Part shown: positions 19,105 through 27,393 of the stretch, piece after piece
How positions within the stretch are numbered: the first letter of the stretch is position 1
Layout: each line of letters opens with the position of its first letter
Origin: an uncultured Acidimicrobiaceae bacterium
Lineage (GTDB): Bacteria > Actinomycetota > Acidimicrobiia > Acidimicrobiales > RAAP-2
NCBI GenBank assembly: GCA_903906055.1
Contig: CAIVIS010000197.1
Location: 1-35,932, forward strand
Direction: 5' to 3'
DNA length: 35,932 nt
Notes under the pieces: model-generated
Databases searched by the model: none
Told to the model about the DNA's origin: nothing
Seen by the model: only the letters and a program-made list of their open reading frames with translations
Program-made: the position numbers and the translations under genes

Positions 19105-19383
19105 TCAGTCGTTGTCGCCAGTGGAGGATCCCTGCGTGCGATTGCCCCGATACCACGGCGGGCTGGCAAGGTCACGGGAGGTGTTCTCGTCGTTGTCGAA
19201 GTAGACAACGGGTTCGAACGATTCCATTCCACATCCGTTGTCACCAAACTGAATGTTGGAAGACTCACGGACGTTCTTGGCACCGGCCTGATTGAGTCCG
19301 AGGTTGCCGTCCCAGCCGGTCGACATCACTCGAGTGGGACGCCTGCCGTAGCTGTGTCCTGAGAGATCGGTCATATCTGCCAT
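19105..19383 (-). CDS. Hypothetical protein
   Basis: 92 aa, co-linear; AGGA ribosome-binding site upstream. Confidence 0.6.
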   Translation of the reverse strand: MADMTDLSGHSYGRRPTRVMSTGWDGNLGLNQAGAKNVRESSNIQFGDNGCGMESFEPVVYFDNDENTSRDLASPPWYRGNRTQGSSTGDND

Positions 19384-19398
19384 GTTTGAATCCTACTC

Positions 19399-19752
19399 CT
19401 AGAAGAAGGTGATTTCCGTGTTTGTGATAAAAAGCCCCCCGGCTGTCAGTACGAACGTAGTCGGGGGAGTGGCAGGGAACGTCATCAAGAACGGTTGCGT
19501 CGGACTCATCACCACGCCGGTATCGCCAGCCACGCCCTTGAAGGTCAGGGTCTGAGCGTTGGCAGTAGAGGGAGTGATGATCATTCCAACGGCCCACGTC
19601 GGGACGGTGATGGTGTTGGTCCCTGAAGCGAGGGTGATGGAGATCGCTTGGTAGTTGTTGCTTGTTGTCGGGGTCAAGTTGTACGGCCCGACGGTCACCG
19701 TTCCGATCGGGACCGACGTGATCTGTCCCTGGATGGTGATTGCTCCTGCCAT
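19399..19752 (-). CDS. Small hypothetical virion protein
   Basis: 117 aa, beta-rich, downstream of portal. Confidence 0.6.
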   Translation of the reverse strand: MAGAITIQGQITSVPIGTVTVGPYNLTPTTSNNYQAISITLASGTNTITVPTWAVGMIITPSTANAQTLTFKGVAGDTGVVMSPTQPFLMTFPATPPTTFVLTAGGLFITNTEITFF

Positions 19753-19764
19753 GGCGGGATCCTA

Positions 19765-21558
19765 TCAGTGGGGGTGTCCGGTGCCGGGACCGTGCTGTTG
19801 TCCCTTGGCAAGTGCCTGTGCTCGAGCAGCATCTTGCGCTTCTTGCTGCATGCGTTGTTCTATCTGTTCGCTGTGGGGAATGCCGTGGGCCTGGAGCACT
19901 GTGTGGTTGTCCACGACCCCCATCGCCTTGAGAGCGTCGATCTCTTGGATCCTTGCGCCTCGGCTGGTCGGCTTACTGCTACCAGCGTCCACGACCAACT
20001 GGAACCGAAGCGGTGCCAGTCCATCTTTTGTAGGCCGCATGAAGTGATTGGCGGCAAGCTTGAGTGAAGTGGCTGCACCTTCTTCTCCTACGATCGCGAC
20101 AGTCCGGTGGGTGTCGTAGTTGACAATGATGAGGTTGGTAAGGATCTCTCCGAGGGAACCCAGTGCGGATTCCAGATTGCGGAGGCTGGCCCGAATCGAA
20201 ACGAAACCGGCTTCTTGAGTGGCCTGAACCGTGGATTGAGCTTGTCGCTGACTGGGCTGCTGCCCTTTGCTGGTTCCCGAAAGTCCACTGATGTTCTCCA
20301 TCCGCTCAATCCAGAACTTCACTGCGTCCATCACCATCGGCGGGAGGGACGGGGGGGTGAGCCACCCCGGTTTGATGCTCTGAGAGTTGCTTGCCGTCGC
20401 TGCTTTCAGCGTCAGGCGCTGGCCGGCCTTGTTCACCATGGGGGTCCGGTTGATGCCCGACCCTTCCACGTCCATGAACACGGGGTTTGAGATCAGGTTG
20501 ATGTTCGCCATCACCATGGTGAGGATGCCGTTCAGGGCCAACTGGCAAGGAGCGAGGTGGCTGACGATGGGGGTCGACCAGAATTCGCCCATCTCGTCAT
20601 CGACGTAGCGGACGTAAGGATGGATGTCCTGATCCCACAGATCCTTGGCGGTCTCGTTCAAGAGAACGATGGAGCCGGTGTAGAAGATCACCCTCCATTC
20701 GTTGTAGATGACCTTCTCGGGAGAGTCGTGGAGGGGGTTTGAAGAGTCCCGATCCATCTCCACGTTCTCTTTGACCCAGCATTCGTAGACGTTTACGCCT
20801 TTGGTGCCCATCCGCTTGATGTTGGTGCCCTGGCCGGGAGCGCCGAAGGCAACTGGTCCCTGACCGAGGTTGGTGGGGATCCCATCGTTGGAGTACTTAG
20901 GCCAGTTCTCAGTCTGCGGCTTCTTGATGTCGACCTGCTGGTCGGGAGACTCGGACGCCTCCTCGAGCACTTCCCGGCTGATGTCGGGGAAACGGCGCTC
21001 GATCTCGTCGTACGTCCAGCGGTGCTTGACGAAAAAGTACGAAGCGTCATTGAAGGATGTTGCGTTCGGGTCGGGGTAGAACGTCCACGGGTCCACCCGC
21101 TGCATGTCGACATTGCCGTCGCCCGAAGACAAGCCAGAATCCCACACCGCTTTCAGGATCCCGGCCCCGTACAGGCCGGCGTCCCAGATCGCCATGGAGA
21201 TCTGGGATTCCCACCGACCGACCTTGAAGTTGGTCCGAAGCACGGTCTCGAGGTGTTCGCACAGCTTCTCCTCCATCATGGCGTACGGGGAGAACGGATC
21301 CACCGAAGGGTTGAGACTGAACTGAATCTCTTGGTCGGTCATCCACCCAACTCGGGAGCGCATGATCGGAAAGACTTCGGAGTCTCGAGGGTCATCAGCG
21401 GAACGGCCCCACCGGTTCATGGCGAGCATGTAGTTCTTCCGCCACGCATCACTGCGCCGACGCCGTGCTGCTACCGCTTGTTGGAACATGTCAGCGAGTC
21501 GGCCCGTCGTGGACCGGTCCTCGGTGCTCTGATTGTCCTCAACTTGGAGATAGGTCAC
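19765..21558 (-). CDS. Portal protein
   Basis: 597 aa; downstream of terminase; MFQQAVAARRRRSDAWRKNYMLAMNRW... and IERMENISGLSGTSKGQQPSQRQAQSTVQ features. Confidence 0.85.
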   Translation of the reverse strand: MTYLQVEDNQSTEDRSTTGRLADMFQQAVAARRRRSDAWRKNYMLAMNRWGRSADDPRDSEVFPIMRSRVGWMTDQEIQFSLNPSVDPFSPYAMMEEKLCEHLETVLRTNFKVGRWESQISMAIWDAGLYGAGILKAVWDSGLSSGDGNVDMQRVDPWTFYPDPNATSFNDASYFFVKHRWTYDEIERRFPDISREVLEEASESPDQQVDIKKPQTENWPKYSNDGIPTNLGQGPVAFGAPGQGTNIKRMGTKGVNVYECWVKENVEMDRDSSNPLHDSPEKVIYNEWRVIFYTGSIVLLNETAKDLWDQDIHPYVRYVDDEMGEFWSTPIVSHLAPCQLALNGILTMVMANINLISNPVFMDVEGSGINRTPMVNKAGQRLTLKAATASNSQSIKPGWLTPPSLPPMVMDAVKFWIERMENISGLSGTSKGQQPSQRQAQSTVQATQEAGFVSIRASLRNLESALGSLGEILTNLIIVNYDTHRTVAIVGEEGAATSLKLAANHFMRPTKDGLAPLRFQLVVDAGSSKPTSRGARIQEIDALKAMGVVDNHTVLQAHGIPHSEQIEQRMQQEAQDAARAQALAKGQQHGPGTGHPH

Positions 21559-21989
21559 GCATCCACCGACTCAGACTTCTCTGCCCGCTTGGCATCCCGT
21601 GCGGCTTCAGCCTTGGCGAGTTCCGCTCCGGTGGTTGCCGCATCCTGCACTAGGCGCTGGCGAGTTTGAGCTGCGTAGAACTCTTTCTCTTCTTTGTTGA
21701 TGCCGAACGCTTCGTCATCAAACACTTCGACTACTTGGTAGTCGGCCTCGATGCCGGTGCGGAGGTACGCCTCGGCGGAAGCGGCCTTGGCGAGATCTCG
21801 AGCGTGGCGAGGGGACTCCACGACGGTTCCGAAAGCGGGGGAGTAATGGGCCTCAAAGCTTTTGTCGACCTTGAACTTCCAATCCCGACGTGCCCGGTCG
21901 CCGCACCGGTCGCAGATGACGAAGTCGGCCCGTTTGTCACTGTCTAACGGACCACACTGGAAACACTTGTATCCGTATCTCATTGTCAT
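21555..21989 (-). CDS. Zn-ribbon (FmdB-like) protein
   Basis: YGYKCFQCGPLDSDKRADFVICDRCGDRARRDWKF. Confidence 0.65.
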   Translation of the reverse strand: MTMRYGYKCFQCGPLDSDKRADFVICDRCGDRARRDWKFKVDKSFEAHYSPAFGTVVESPRHARDLAKAASAEAYLRTGIEADYQVVEVFDDEAFGINKEEKEFYAAQTRQRLVQDAATTGAELAKAEAARDAKRAEKSESVDA

Positions 21990-21995
21990 TGTCCC

Positions 21996-23642
21996 CTAAT
22001 CAAGTGCGTGGTACTCCTGGTCAGCGTAGCCCGTACCGCTACCAACAGCAGGTCTTTCATCAAAGCCGTAGATCTCGGCCATGTTCGGAGCTTCCTCGGT
22101 GATGTTCGTCATCAGCGCAATCATCAACGCCATCACCGTGTCATCGGTTCCGCTGGAAGAAGCCGGTCCCATCTCTACACCGTCTAACAGTGTGTACTCC
22201 ATCATCTCATTGAACGTGCGGTCATCGTGGATGATCAGACTGCGCTTGGTGAGGTAGTGCTGCATCTGACCGATCCCCCACGGCTTGGTCATCATGTTGG
22301 TCGACCAGCCGAAGACATTGCCGAGACGGTTGAGCGGGCGGTCGGGTCGACGCCACTTCCAGATCCACGGGTACTTCATGTGGATCAGAACGGCGATGAC
22401 GCCTGCGCCCCCACCATTGATTTCCACATTTACGGTGGCGTTGTTGTACCAGTACCCCAAGTTGGCGATCTGTTCGGCAAGGTCATCGGTGGTCAGATGC
22501 CCGTGCCACACGGCTACCTGTTCCATAGTGGTCCGGTTCAGCACCTGGATGCAGCAAGGGTCACCGGTCGTTGTCCTCGAGGGGTCAGCGGCTACGACGT
22601 ACTTGTACCGTTTCTTCGGATCCGGCATCTTGAAGACCTTCAAGTTTCCGCTGAAGTCCTTCATGAAGCGGAGCTGGCCGTTGTCGTTGATCAGGAAGCC
22701 CCTAGACATCCCAACCACTTTGCCCATGTACTCATCACCCGGTGGCAAGTAGCAATCCGAAAGCGCTTCCAAGGGAAAGACGTTGTCACCAGTGGAAAGG
22801 AACGCCTCCATCCAGGTGCAGGGGTACTCCTGGGCGAACATGTCCTCGTCGCCGTTCATGAGTCGGATCTGCCGGCGTCGCCATGCCAACTGGCCCAACG
22901 TCAACCCGTAGCGCTCGGCCATGTCTTTCTCTTTGGGCGTGCATTGCTCTTTGGTCAGAGTGGTGCGGCGGATCTTGTAGTCGTAGTGCTTGAACCACGG
23001 AAAGAACAATGCCGTGTACTCCGACTCGCCCCGCACGGCCTTCATCCATTCGTCGTAGAAGAACCCGCCGACCCCGTTGGCGGTCGATTCGAGGATCACA
23101 ATTGTTCCGTGCCGGTTGGGGATAGCGTTCATGAGCGATGGCATCAGATCCTCGGCGTTATCCCAGAACGCAACTTCAGATGCATGGACGGCCTGAAGCG
23201 TGGACCCTCGTCCGACTTCCCGACCCTTGGCCGACTCCACACGGAAGTTGGAGAGTGTCTCAGCCCACGACAATCGCCGCGTACTTGATCTTGTTGTGGT
23301 GAACAGGCTGCGGTAGGGCCAGAGATCCCACATCAGCTTGGTCATTTCAAAGAGGTTCTCGGAACCCTCCCGATCTTTGGACATGACGAGGCTGTTGGAG
23401 CCGGGGAACATGAAACACCACAGGAACAGCAAACCCTCCGTGATGGTGGAGATGCCCAACTGGCGACCCTTCAGCACGATGATGCGAATGGGTTTGCCCT
23501 GGTTGTGCTGGTATTCGACCTCGTTGATGAACTCCCTCTGTGCCCAGGCGAAAGGATCGTCAGGGGAAAGACAGCGAAGCTTCGAGTCCTTATCCTTGAT
23601 CGTCAGCCGTGTCATCCACGGCCACAAACGCAGATTGCTCAA
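21996..23642 (-). CDS. terL: Terminase large subunit
   Basis: 548 aa; Walker A-like VLKGRQLGIST; HASEVAFWDNAEDLM; IVILESTANG; nuclease-like VVAADPSRTTTGDP. Confidence 0.9.
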   Translation of the reverse strand: MSNLRLWPWMTRLTIKDKDSKLRCLSPDDPFAWAQREFINEVEYQHNQGKPIRIIVLKGRQLGISTITEGLLFLWCFMFPGSNSLVMSKDREGSENLFEMTKLMWDLWPYRSLFTTTRSSTRRLSWAETLSNFRVESAKGREVGRGSTLQAVHASEVAFWDNAEDLMPSLMNAIPNRHGTIVILESTANGVGGFFYDEWMKAVRGESEYTALFFPWFKHYDYKIRRTTLTKEQCTPKEKDMAERYGLTLGQLAWRRRQIRLMNGDEDMFAQEYPCTWMEAFLSTGDNVFPLEALSDCYLPPGDEYMGKVVGMSRGFLINDNGQLRFMKDFSGNLKVFKMPDPKKRYKYVVAADPSRTTTGDPCCIQVLNRTTMEQVAVWHGHLTTDDLAEQIANLGYWYNNATVNVEINGGGAGVIAVLIHMKYPWIWKWRRPDRPLNRLGNVFGWSTNMMTKPWGIGQMQHYLTKRSLIIHDDRTFNEMMEYTLLDGVEMGPASSSGTDDTVMALMIALMTNITEEAPNMAEIYGFDERPAVGSGTGYADQEYHALD

Positions 23643-24030
23643 CTTCGTCTCCCTCGATCTCGATGATCTTCTTCTCGGCGATGATGGCGAGCAGATCGTC
23701 CCGTGCCCGTGCCACCTCTTCTGGGGTCTGGCGCACCGACGTTGCGAGCGCCTTGCCCATGAGCGCCATGGTCGCCTTGAGCTTGAGCTCGGGCGATCCC
23801 CGGTTGATGGTGTGGAGCATCTGTTCGTATGCTTCCCACGTCAGGAACGAGAGCGCTTCAGACAGTTCTGCCGTCCCATACCGACCCCGTCGCACGTTGA
23901 TGGCGAAGGCTTGGGTCACTTCGGGGTCCATCTCAAACATGTTCGCCAGTGCCGTCGGCGGAATGCCGGCCTTCAAGCCACGACGAAGAAGCTCGATGAG
24001 GGTATCGGGGCTGAGGGTGACGTTACTCAT
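23590..24030 (-). CDS. Putative terminase small subunit
   Basis: 146 aa, overlaps the start of terL, HTH-like N-terminus, helical. Confidence 0.6.
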   Translation of the reverse strand: MSNVTLSPDTLIELLRRGLKAGIPPTALANMFEMDPEVTQAFAINVRRGRYGTAELSEALSFLTWEAYEQMLHTINRGSPELKLKATMALMGKALATSVRQTPEEVARARDDLLAIIAEKKIIEIEGDEVEQSAFVAVDDTADDQG

Positions 24031-24622
24031 CGTTCGACTCGGCTCCGGTTAGTCGGATCAGGCAAGCAAAGGGCATTTCGGCCAACGCACGGAACACTTC
24101 GTGGCGATGCTCCCACGGCACCTCAATGGTGAGGTTGATGTTGCCTTGACTGGTGGTCGACTGCTTTTGAATGATGCCGAAGAAGTGGTACTCGTTGGCC
24201 GGCTTCGGGGCCTTGACAGCAAAGTCAGCGAGGGCCATGGCAATCCGCTCACGCTCTTGGATCGTCTGTTCGGAATCGTCCTCTAGTGCGGCAACTCCGA
24301 ACCGCTCAGCGGCGTCGATGACTGCCATGGCGTCATCGTCTGAAGCAAGTCCTCCTCCTCCGCCGCCCATCCCGCTGTCTCGGGCAAATCGCTCAAATCG
24401 ATCTCGGGTTCGCTCAAGCTCTCGGATTCGTTCTTGTTCATCGGCAAGCTCTCGCTCTGGCTCGGTGAGTCCCGGCCCAGCATAAGCAACTCGGTCATCG
24501 TGGCTAGTCTCCCCGTGACTTCCCTCAGGGAAGTTGTGAAGGAAACCGAGATCGCTGTCGTAGTCTGTTCCACTGCCTTCAGCGTCTTCGTCTGTGATTC
24601 GTTCGATGACTTCACCATCCAT
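24023..24622 (-). CDS. Hypothetical protein (start uncertain; open from 24685)
   Basis: MDGEVIERITDEDAE...ELERTRDRFERFARDSGMGGGGGG...; start choice not resolved. Confidence 0.55.
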   Translation of the reverse strand: MDGEVIERITDEDAEGSGTDYDSDLGFLHNFPEGSHGETSHDDRVAYAGPGLTEPERELADEQERIRELERTRDRFERFARDSGMGGGGGGLASDDDAMAVIDAAERFGVAALEDDSEQTIQERERIAMALADFAVKAPKPANEYHFFGIIQKQSTTSQGNINLTIEVPWEHRHEVFRALAEMPFACLIRLTGAESNDE

Positions 24623-24675
24623 GCGATCAGGGCCAGAAGGGCCACCAACACTACCGACTCTTCCGCACGCCTCAC
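24283..24675 (-). CDS. Single-TM membrane protein overlapping the next gene
   Basis: GTGA stop/start overlap with upstream gene; VVLVALLALIAWMVKSSNESQTKTLKAVEQTTTAIS. Confidence 0.55.
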   Translation of the reverse strand: MRRAEESVVLVALLALIAWMVKSSNESQTKTLKAVEQTTTAISVSFTTSLREVTGRLATMTELLMLGRDSPSQSESLPMNKNESESLSEPEIDLSDLPETAGWAAEEEDLLQTMTPWQSSTPLSGSELPH

Positions 24676-24824
24676 GGCAGCGCACGCCTCAACTCAGCAG
24701 CAGACACCCGAGAACGGGGGTGGAGCAGAAACTCCCGTGCCGCTTTGTCCAGTTCATCAAGCTGTTCACTCGTCACAGCCAAGGCCGTCTCGAGTGCAGC
24801 AATCCGATCCTGCTTCTTTCCCAT
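24672..24824 (-). CDS. Small helical protein, 50 aa
   Basis: MGKKQDRIAALETALAVTSEQLDELDKAAREFLLHPRSRVSAAELRRALP*; trimmed from ORF 24672..24965. Confidence 0.65.
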   Translation of the reverse strand: MGKKQDRIAALETALAVTSEQLDELDKAAREFLLHPRSRVSAAELRRALP

Positions 24825-24976
24825 CACCAGTCCTCCTCCTCGGGCCACCAAGTCTCTCCTGGTCCCCAATATTTCTTTGTTGGCGGGTCTCCAAAGATCA
24901 GCGACAGCACAACGGCGAGCAACACCACCGCAATGATCGGCGCACAGACGTAGAGAAGTGCCCAAAAAAAGGTCAT
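24824..24976 (-). CDS. Small membrane protein, 50 aa
   Basis: MTFFWALLYVCAPIIAVVLLAVVLSLIFGDPPTKKYWGPGETWWPEEEDW*; overlaps both neighbours at stop/start. Confidence 0.65.
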   Translation of the reverse strand: MTFFWALLYVCAPIIAVVLLAVVLSLIFGDPPTKKYWGPGETWWPEEEDW

Positions 24977-25563
24977 GGAGTCACCAGCCCATCGAGCATC
25001 CCGCACACCAGGGCTGCGGTGGGGACGAACTCCAATTGTGTAGGGGAGTCGGTTTCCCATATCGGAAGCCGAACCGTTTGGTCATAAATGTTCAAGGTCA
25101 GCGCCCATCGAGTCTTGATGTCGGTGGGTTGGTCCGTCCGTCGTGGCTTCCCATCTGTGTGCTTCCACTGCCCCCCCCCCGCATCCCCTTCACTGATCCA
25201 GCCAGTCGCTCGAAGGGATGCACCACCTTCAGCCGGGAGTGTGTAGGTCTGGATGCGCTTGTAGCCCATCGCCTTGCCTGCTCTCGCTGCGGCGGCGTAC
25301 AGGACAGAGCAAGCGTTTGGTGTGCCATCGGTAGCCAGACGCGACACTTCAAGTATCTCCCGTGGGGAATCGGCTAAGCGTGCGACTGGTCGGCCGACAA
25401 TGGCGACCCCAACGAGCAGCCCGTCATCGCCGACGCACCCAAGGCTGAACCGGTGGCCGACGCACGGCTTGTGATGGCGGTGCATCGCAGCAACAAACGC
25501 ATTTGCTTCGACTAACTCCACAGGGACAACCCGAAGGTGTGGGCCATGGCTGTAGTCATTCAT
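24973..25563 (-). CDS. XF1762-like (acetyltransferase-like) protein
   Basis: LRVVPVELVEANAFVAAMHRHHKPCVGHRFSLGC...VGVAIVGRPVAR...LEVSRLATDGTPNACSVLYAAAARAGKAMGYKRIQTYTL matches the XF1762 family pattern. Confidence 0.8.
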   Translation of the reverse strand: MNDYSHGPHLRVVPVELVEANAFVAAMHRHHKPCVGHRFSLGCVGDDGLLVGVAIVGRPVARLADSPREILEVSRLATDGTPNACSVLYAAAARAGKAMGYKRIQTYTLPAEGGASLRATGWISEGDAGGGQWKHTDGKPRRTDQPTDIKTRWALTLNIYDQTVRLPIWETDSPTQLEFVPTAALVCGMLDGLVTP

Positions 25564-26309
25564 CCCTCACCGTCCACTGAGGCATACGATCCTTCGGCAA
25601 TGGCGCAGAACAGGGAGCAGTCGATCTTCGGCTCCGTGGCATAGTCGCCGCGACCCCGCTCTAACTCGTCTAGCCACACCGGGCCGTTACCGTCCTTGCA
25701 GACCGAGTGCCCGATGTCCCGTTCCAGCAGCGCCATACGAGTGAACACTTCGGGGAAGTCATCACGAATTTTGTTCCAGTACCCCATGCCCGACGCCTTG
25801 ACACACCCGATGCAGTTTGCGTGTTCGTAGCCCAGCCGGTAGGTGATCGGCAGTTCGATACCCGCCCGCTCCACCATCGCCTTGCAGTCCGAGGCCGTGA
25901 GGCCGTGGTCTACAAGGGGGGTCAGGAGGGTAACCCCGGGGTTCTGCTCACGGAACCTGTCGGCTCGGTGCTGCTCGTCCACCGTGTACCCGAACACATG
26001 CACCGTGGTCGGATCGGGGTACGCCAGTTGGCGGACCTTCTTTTTCAGTTCGATAGTGCAGCGTGCGCCGAACGGGGACACCAGAAACCGGGTCTTCTCA
26101 AACACATCCCAGGTATTGGCGTATCTGGTGGAACGTAGGCGCAGCACCTCCTGGCCGAACCACACTTCGCAATCGTCAAGAAACCGGGCGTTGTCGGCGT
26201 GTTCGCTTCCGGGGTCCGTGTAGGCAATCTCACAAGGACCGTTAGCAAGGCTAAGTTTCGCGGCGACCGCACTCGGGGCACCGGCTGAGAACCAGCAAAC
26301 GGTAGTCAT
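25560..26309 (-). CDS. Phosphoadenosine phosphosulfate reductase-like PP-loop protein
   Basis: WFSAGAPSAVAAKL PP-loop variant; DNARFLDDCEVWFG; GARCTIELKKKVR; NCIGCVKASGMGYWNKI. Confidence 0.75.
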   Translation of the reverse strand: MTTVCWFSAGAPSAVAAKLSLANGPCEIAYTDPGSEHADNARFLDDCEVWFGQEVLRLRSTRYANTWDVFEKTRFLVSPFGARCTIELKKKVRQLAYPDPTTVHVFGYTVDEQHRADRFREQNPGVTLLTPLVDHGLTASDCKAMVERAGIELPITYRLGYEHANCIGCVKASGMGYWNKIRDDFPEVFTRMALLERDIGHSVCKDGNGPVWLDELERGRGDYATEPKIDCSLFCAIAEGSYASVDGEG

Positions 26310-26794
26310 CCCTCACCGTCCAGGCCCAGTGCTGCACGGGCGATCCATGTCTGCGCTTCTGCGTCGTGGACGTACGGGTTGGCAATGGATTCCAGCGCCT
26401 CCCGGTAGCGGTCACGCTCGGCGGTGAGGGTGGCGACCCGGACTACGGGAAGGTCAAGATCGGGGCTTGACCGGCGCTCACCAGCAATGTCATCCAAGAG
26501 CAGTTCAAAGGAGTAGGTGAGGTCTTCATAGCCTGCCCGTTCCAAGACTTCACAGAGCAGTTGGACGGCATCTCCGTAGCGATTGTCGGTGTCGGCAACA
26601 CGGAGCGCCTGCATCCGATCAAACGCTGTGACGGGGGAGACGGCGCTCACCAGGCACCGAGTATCTGGAGCCTCGCCGCGTGAGAACTGCCGTTGCTGGC
26701 GCTGCGCCTCCTGCGCCTCCCTTAGTGCCTGCTCGGCGGCGTTGGCACGGGCTTCGGCTAGTTCGATACGGGCGAGCCAGTGGTCGTTACTCAT
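26306..26794 (-). CDS. Hypothetical protein with DRYR..A..I / AALGLDGEG C-terminal module
   Basis: 162 aa; ATGA overlap; C-terminus resembles that of 26791..27018. Confidence 0.65.
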   Translation of the reverse strand: MSNDHWLARIELAEARANAAEQALREAQEAQRQQRQFSRGEAPDTRCLVSAVSPVTAFDRMQALRVADTDNRYGDAVQLLCEVLERAGYEDLTYSFELLLDDIAGERRSSPDLDLPVVRVATLTAERDRYREALESIANPYVHDAEAQTWIARAALGLDGEG

Positions 26795-27018
26795 CCCTCA
26801 CCGTCCAGGGCTGCACTGACGATGGCGTTGTAGCCGGGGGCGCAAGTTCCGCACCACGGAAGTTCGCCTATGGCCCGCATCGCATCCCGGTAGCGGTCGT
26901 TGACCTCGGTGATCGCTTCCAGCCGCCTGTTCAACTCGGTCAGCATGTTCACCACGGTCTCCGACGCATACAGATGAGGCCCGTCAGGGATGATGTTGAG
27001 TTCTGGGCTCTTTGCCAT
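26791..27018 (-). CDS. Hypothetical protein with DRYRDAM..I / AALDGEG C-terminus
   Basis: 75 aa; ATGA overlap. Confidence 0.65.
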   Translation of the reverse strand: MAKSPELNIIPDGPHLYASETVVNMLTELNRRLEAITEVNDRYRDAMRAIGELPWCGTCAPGYNAIVSAALDGEG

Positions 27019-27254
27019 TACTCGCGCTCGTTGTCGGCTTGGAAGCCGGCAGCAGCGATGAGCTCGTCTTCGGTGGGGACAAGATCGTCAGGCCAGGTGG
27101 ACATCATTTTTTTGATGTCCAGAATTGCTCGGAGCGCCTTGACTTCGCTCTCCAACGCAACGATGCGGTCTTGTGCTTGGTTGAGTTCCTCTTCGAGCGC
27201 CATGGCGACACCTCGAGCGGCTTCAATCTTGGCTTCTGTGGAATGTAGGTTCAT
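27018..27254 (-). CDS. Coiled-coil protein, first gene of minus operon
   Basis: MNLHSTEAKIEAARGVAMALEEELNQAQDRIVALESEVKALRAIL...; ATG 6 nt downstream of TACAAT, no Shine-Dalgarno. Confidence 0.65.
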   Translation of the reverse strand: MNLHSTEAKIEAARGVAMALEEELNQAQDRIVALESEVKALRAILDIKKMMSTWPDDLVPTEDELIAAAGFQADNERE

Positions 27255-27260
27255 GACGAC

Positions 27261-27289
27261 ATTGTAAGACATGCACCACGGGCCGTCAA
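27261..27289 (-). promoter_or_regulatory. Sigma70-like promoter, predicted leaderless
   Basis: Minus strand TTGACG-17 nt-TACAAT, then GTCGTC-ATG (27254). Confidence 0.65.
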
Positions 27290-27302
27290 GCAAGGGAAAA
27301 AG

Positions 27303-27340
27303 AAAAACCCACCGGGCCTGGAGGCACGCGGTGGGTTTTT
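27303..27340 (-). terminator. Intrinsic terminator
   Basis: 12-bp arms AAAAACCCACCG/CGGTGGGTTTTT; minus strand continues TTTTTCTTTTT, plus strand has only TTTTTCG. Confidence 0.8.
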
Positions 27341-27393
27341 CGTGGGTGCTTACTTTCCACAGGAAGGCCCAAGATCAAAACTGACGCAATGTC

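Noticed and set aside
24023-24685. Integrase, repressor or toxin-antitoxin genes anywhere in the window
   Set aside because: Looked for recombinase catalytic motifs, CI-like HTH and paired TA genes; none recognised. Weak homologues cannot be excluded without HMM searches.
25560-26309. True sulfate-assimilation PAPS reductase
   Set aside because: PP-loop is non-canonical and genomic context is phage accessory genes, so the metabolic role is not assumed.
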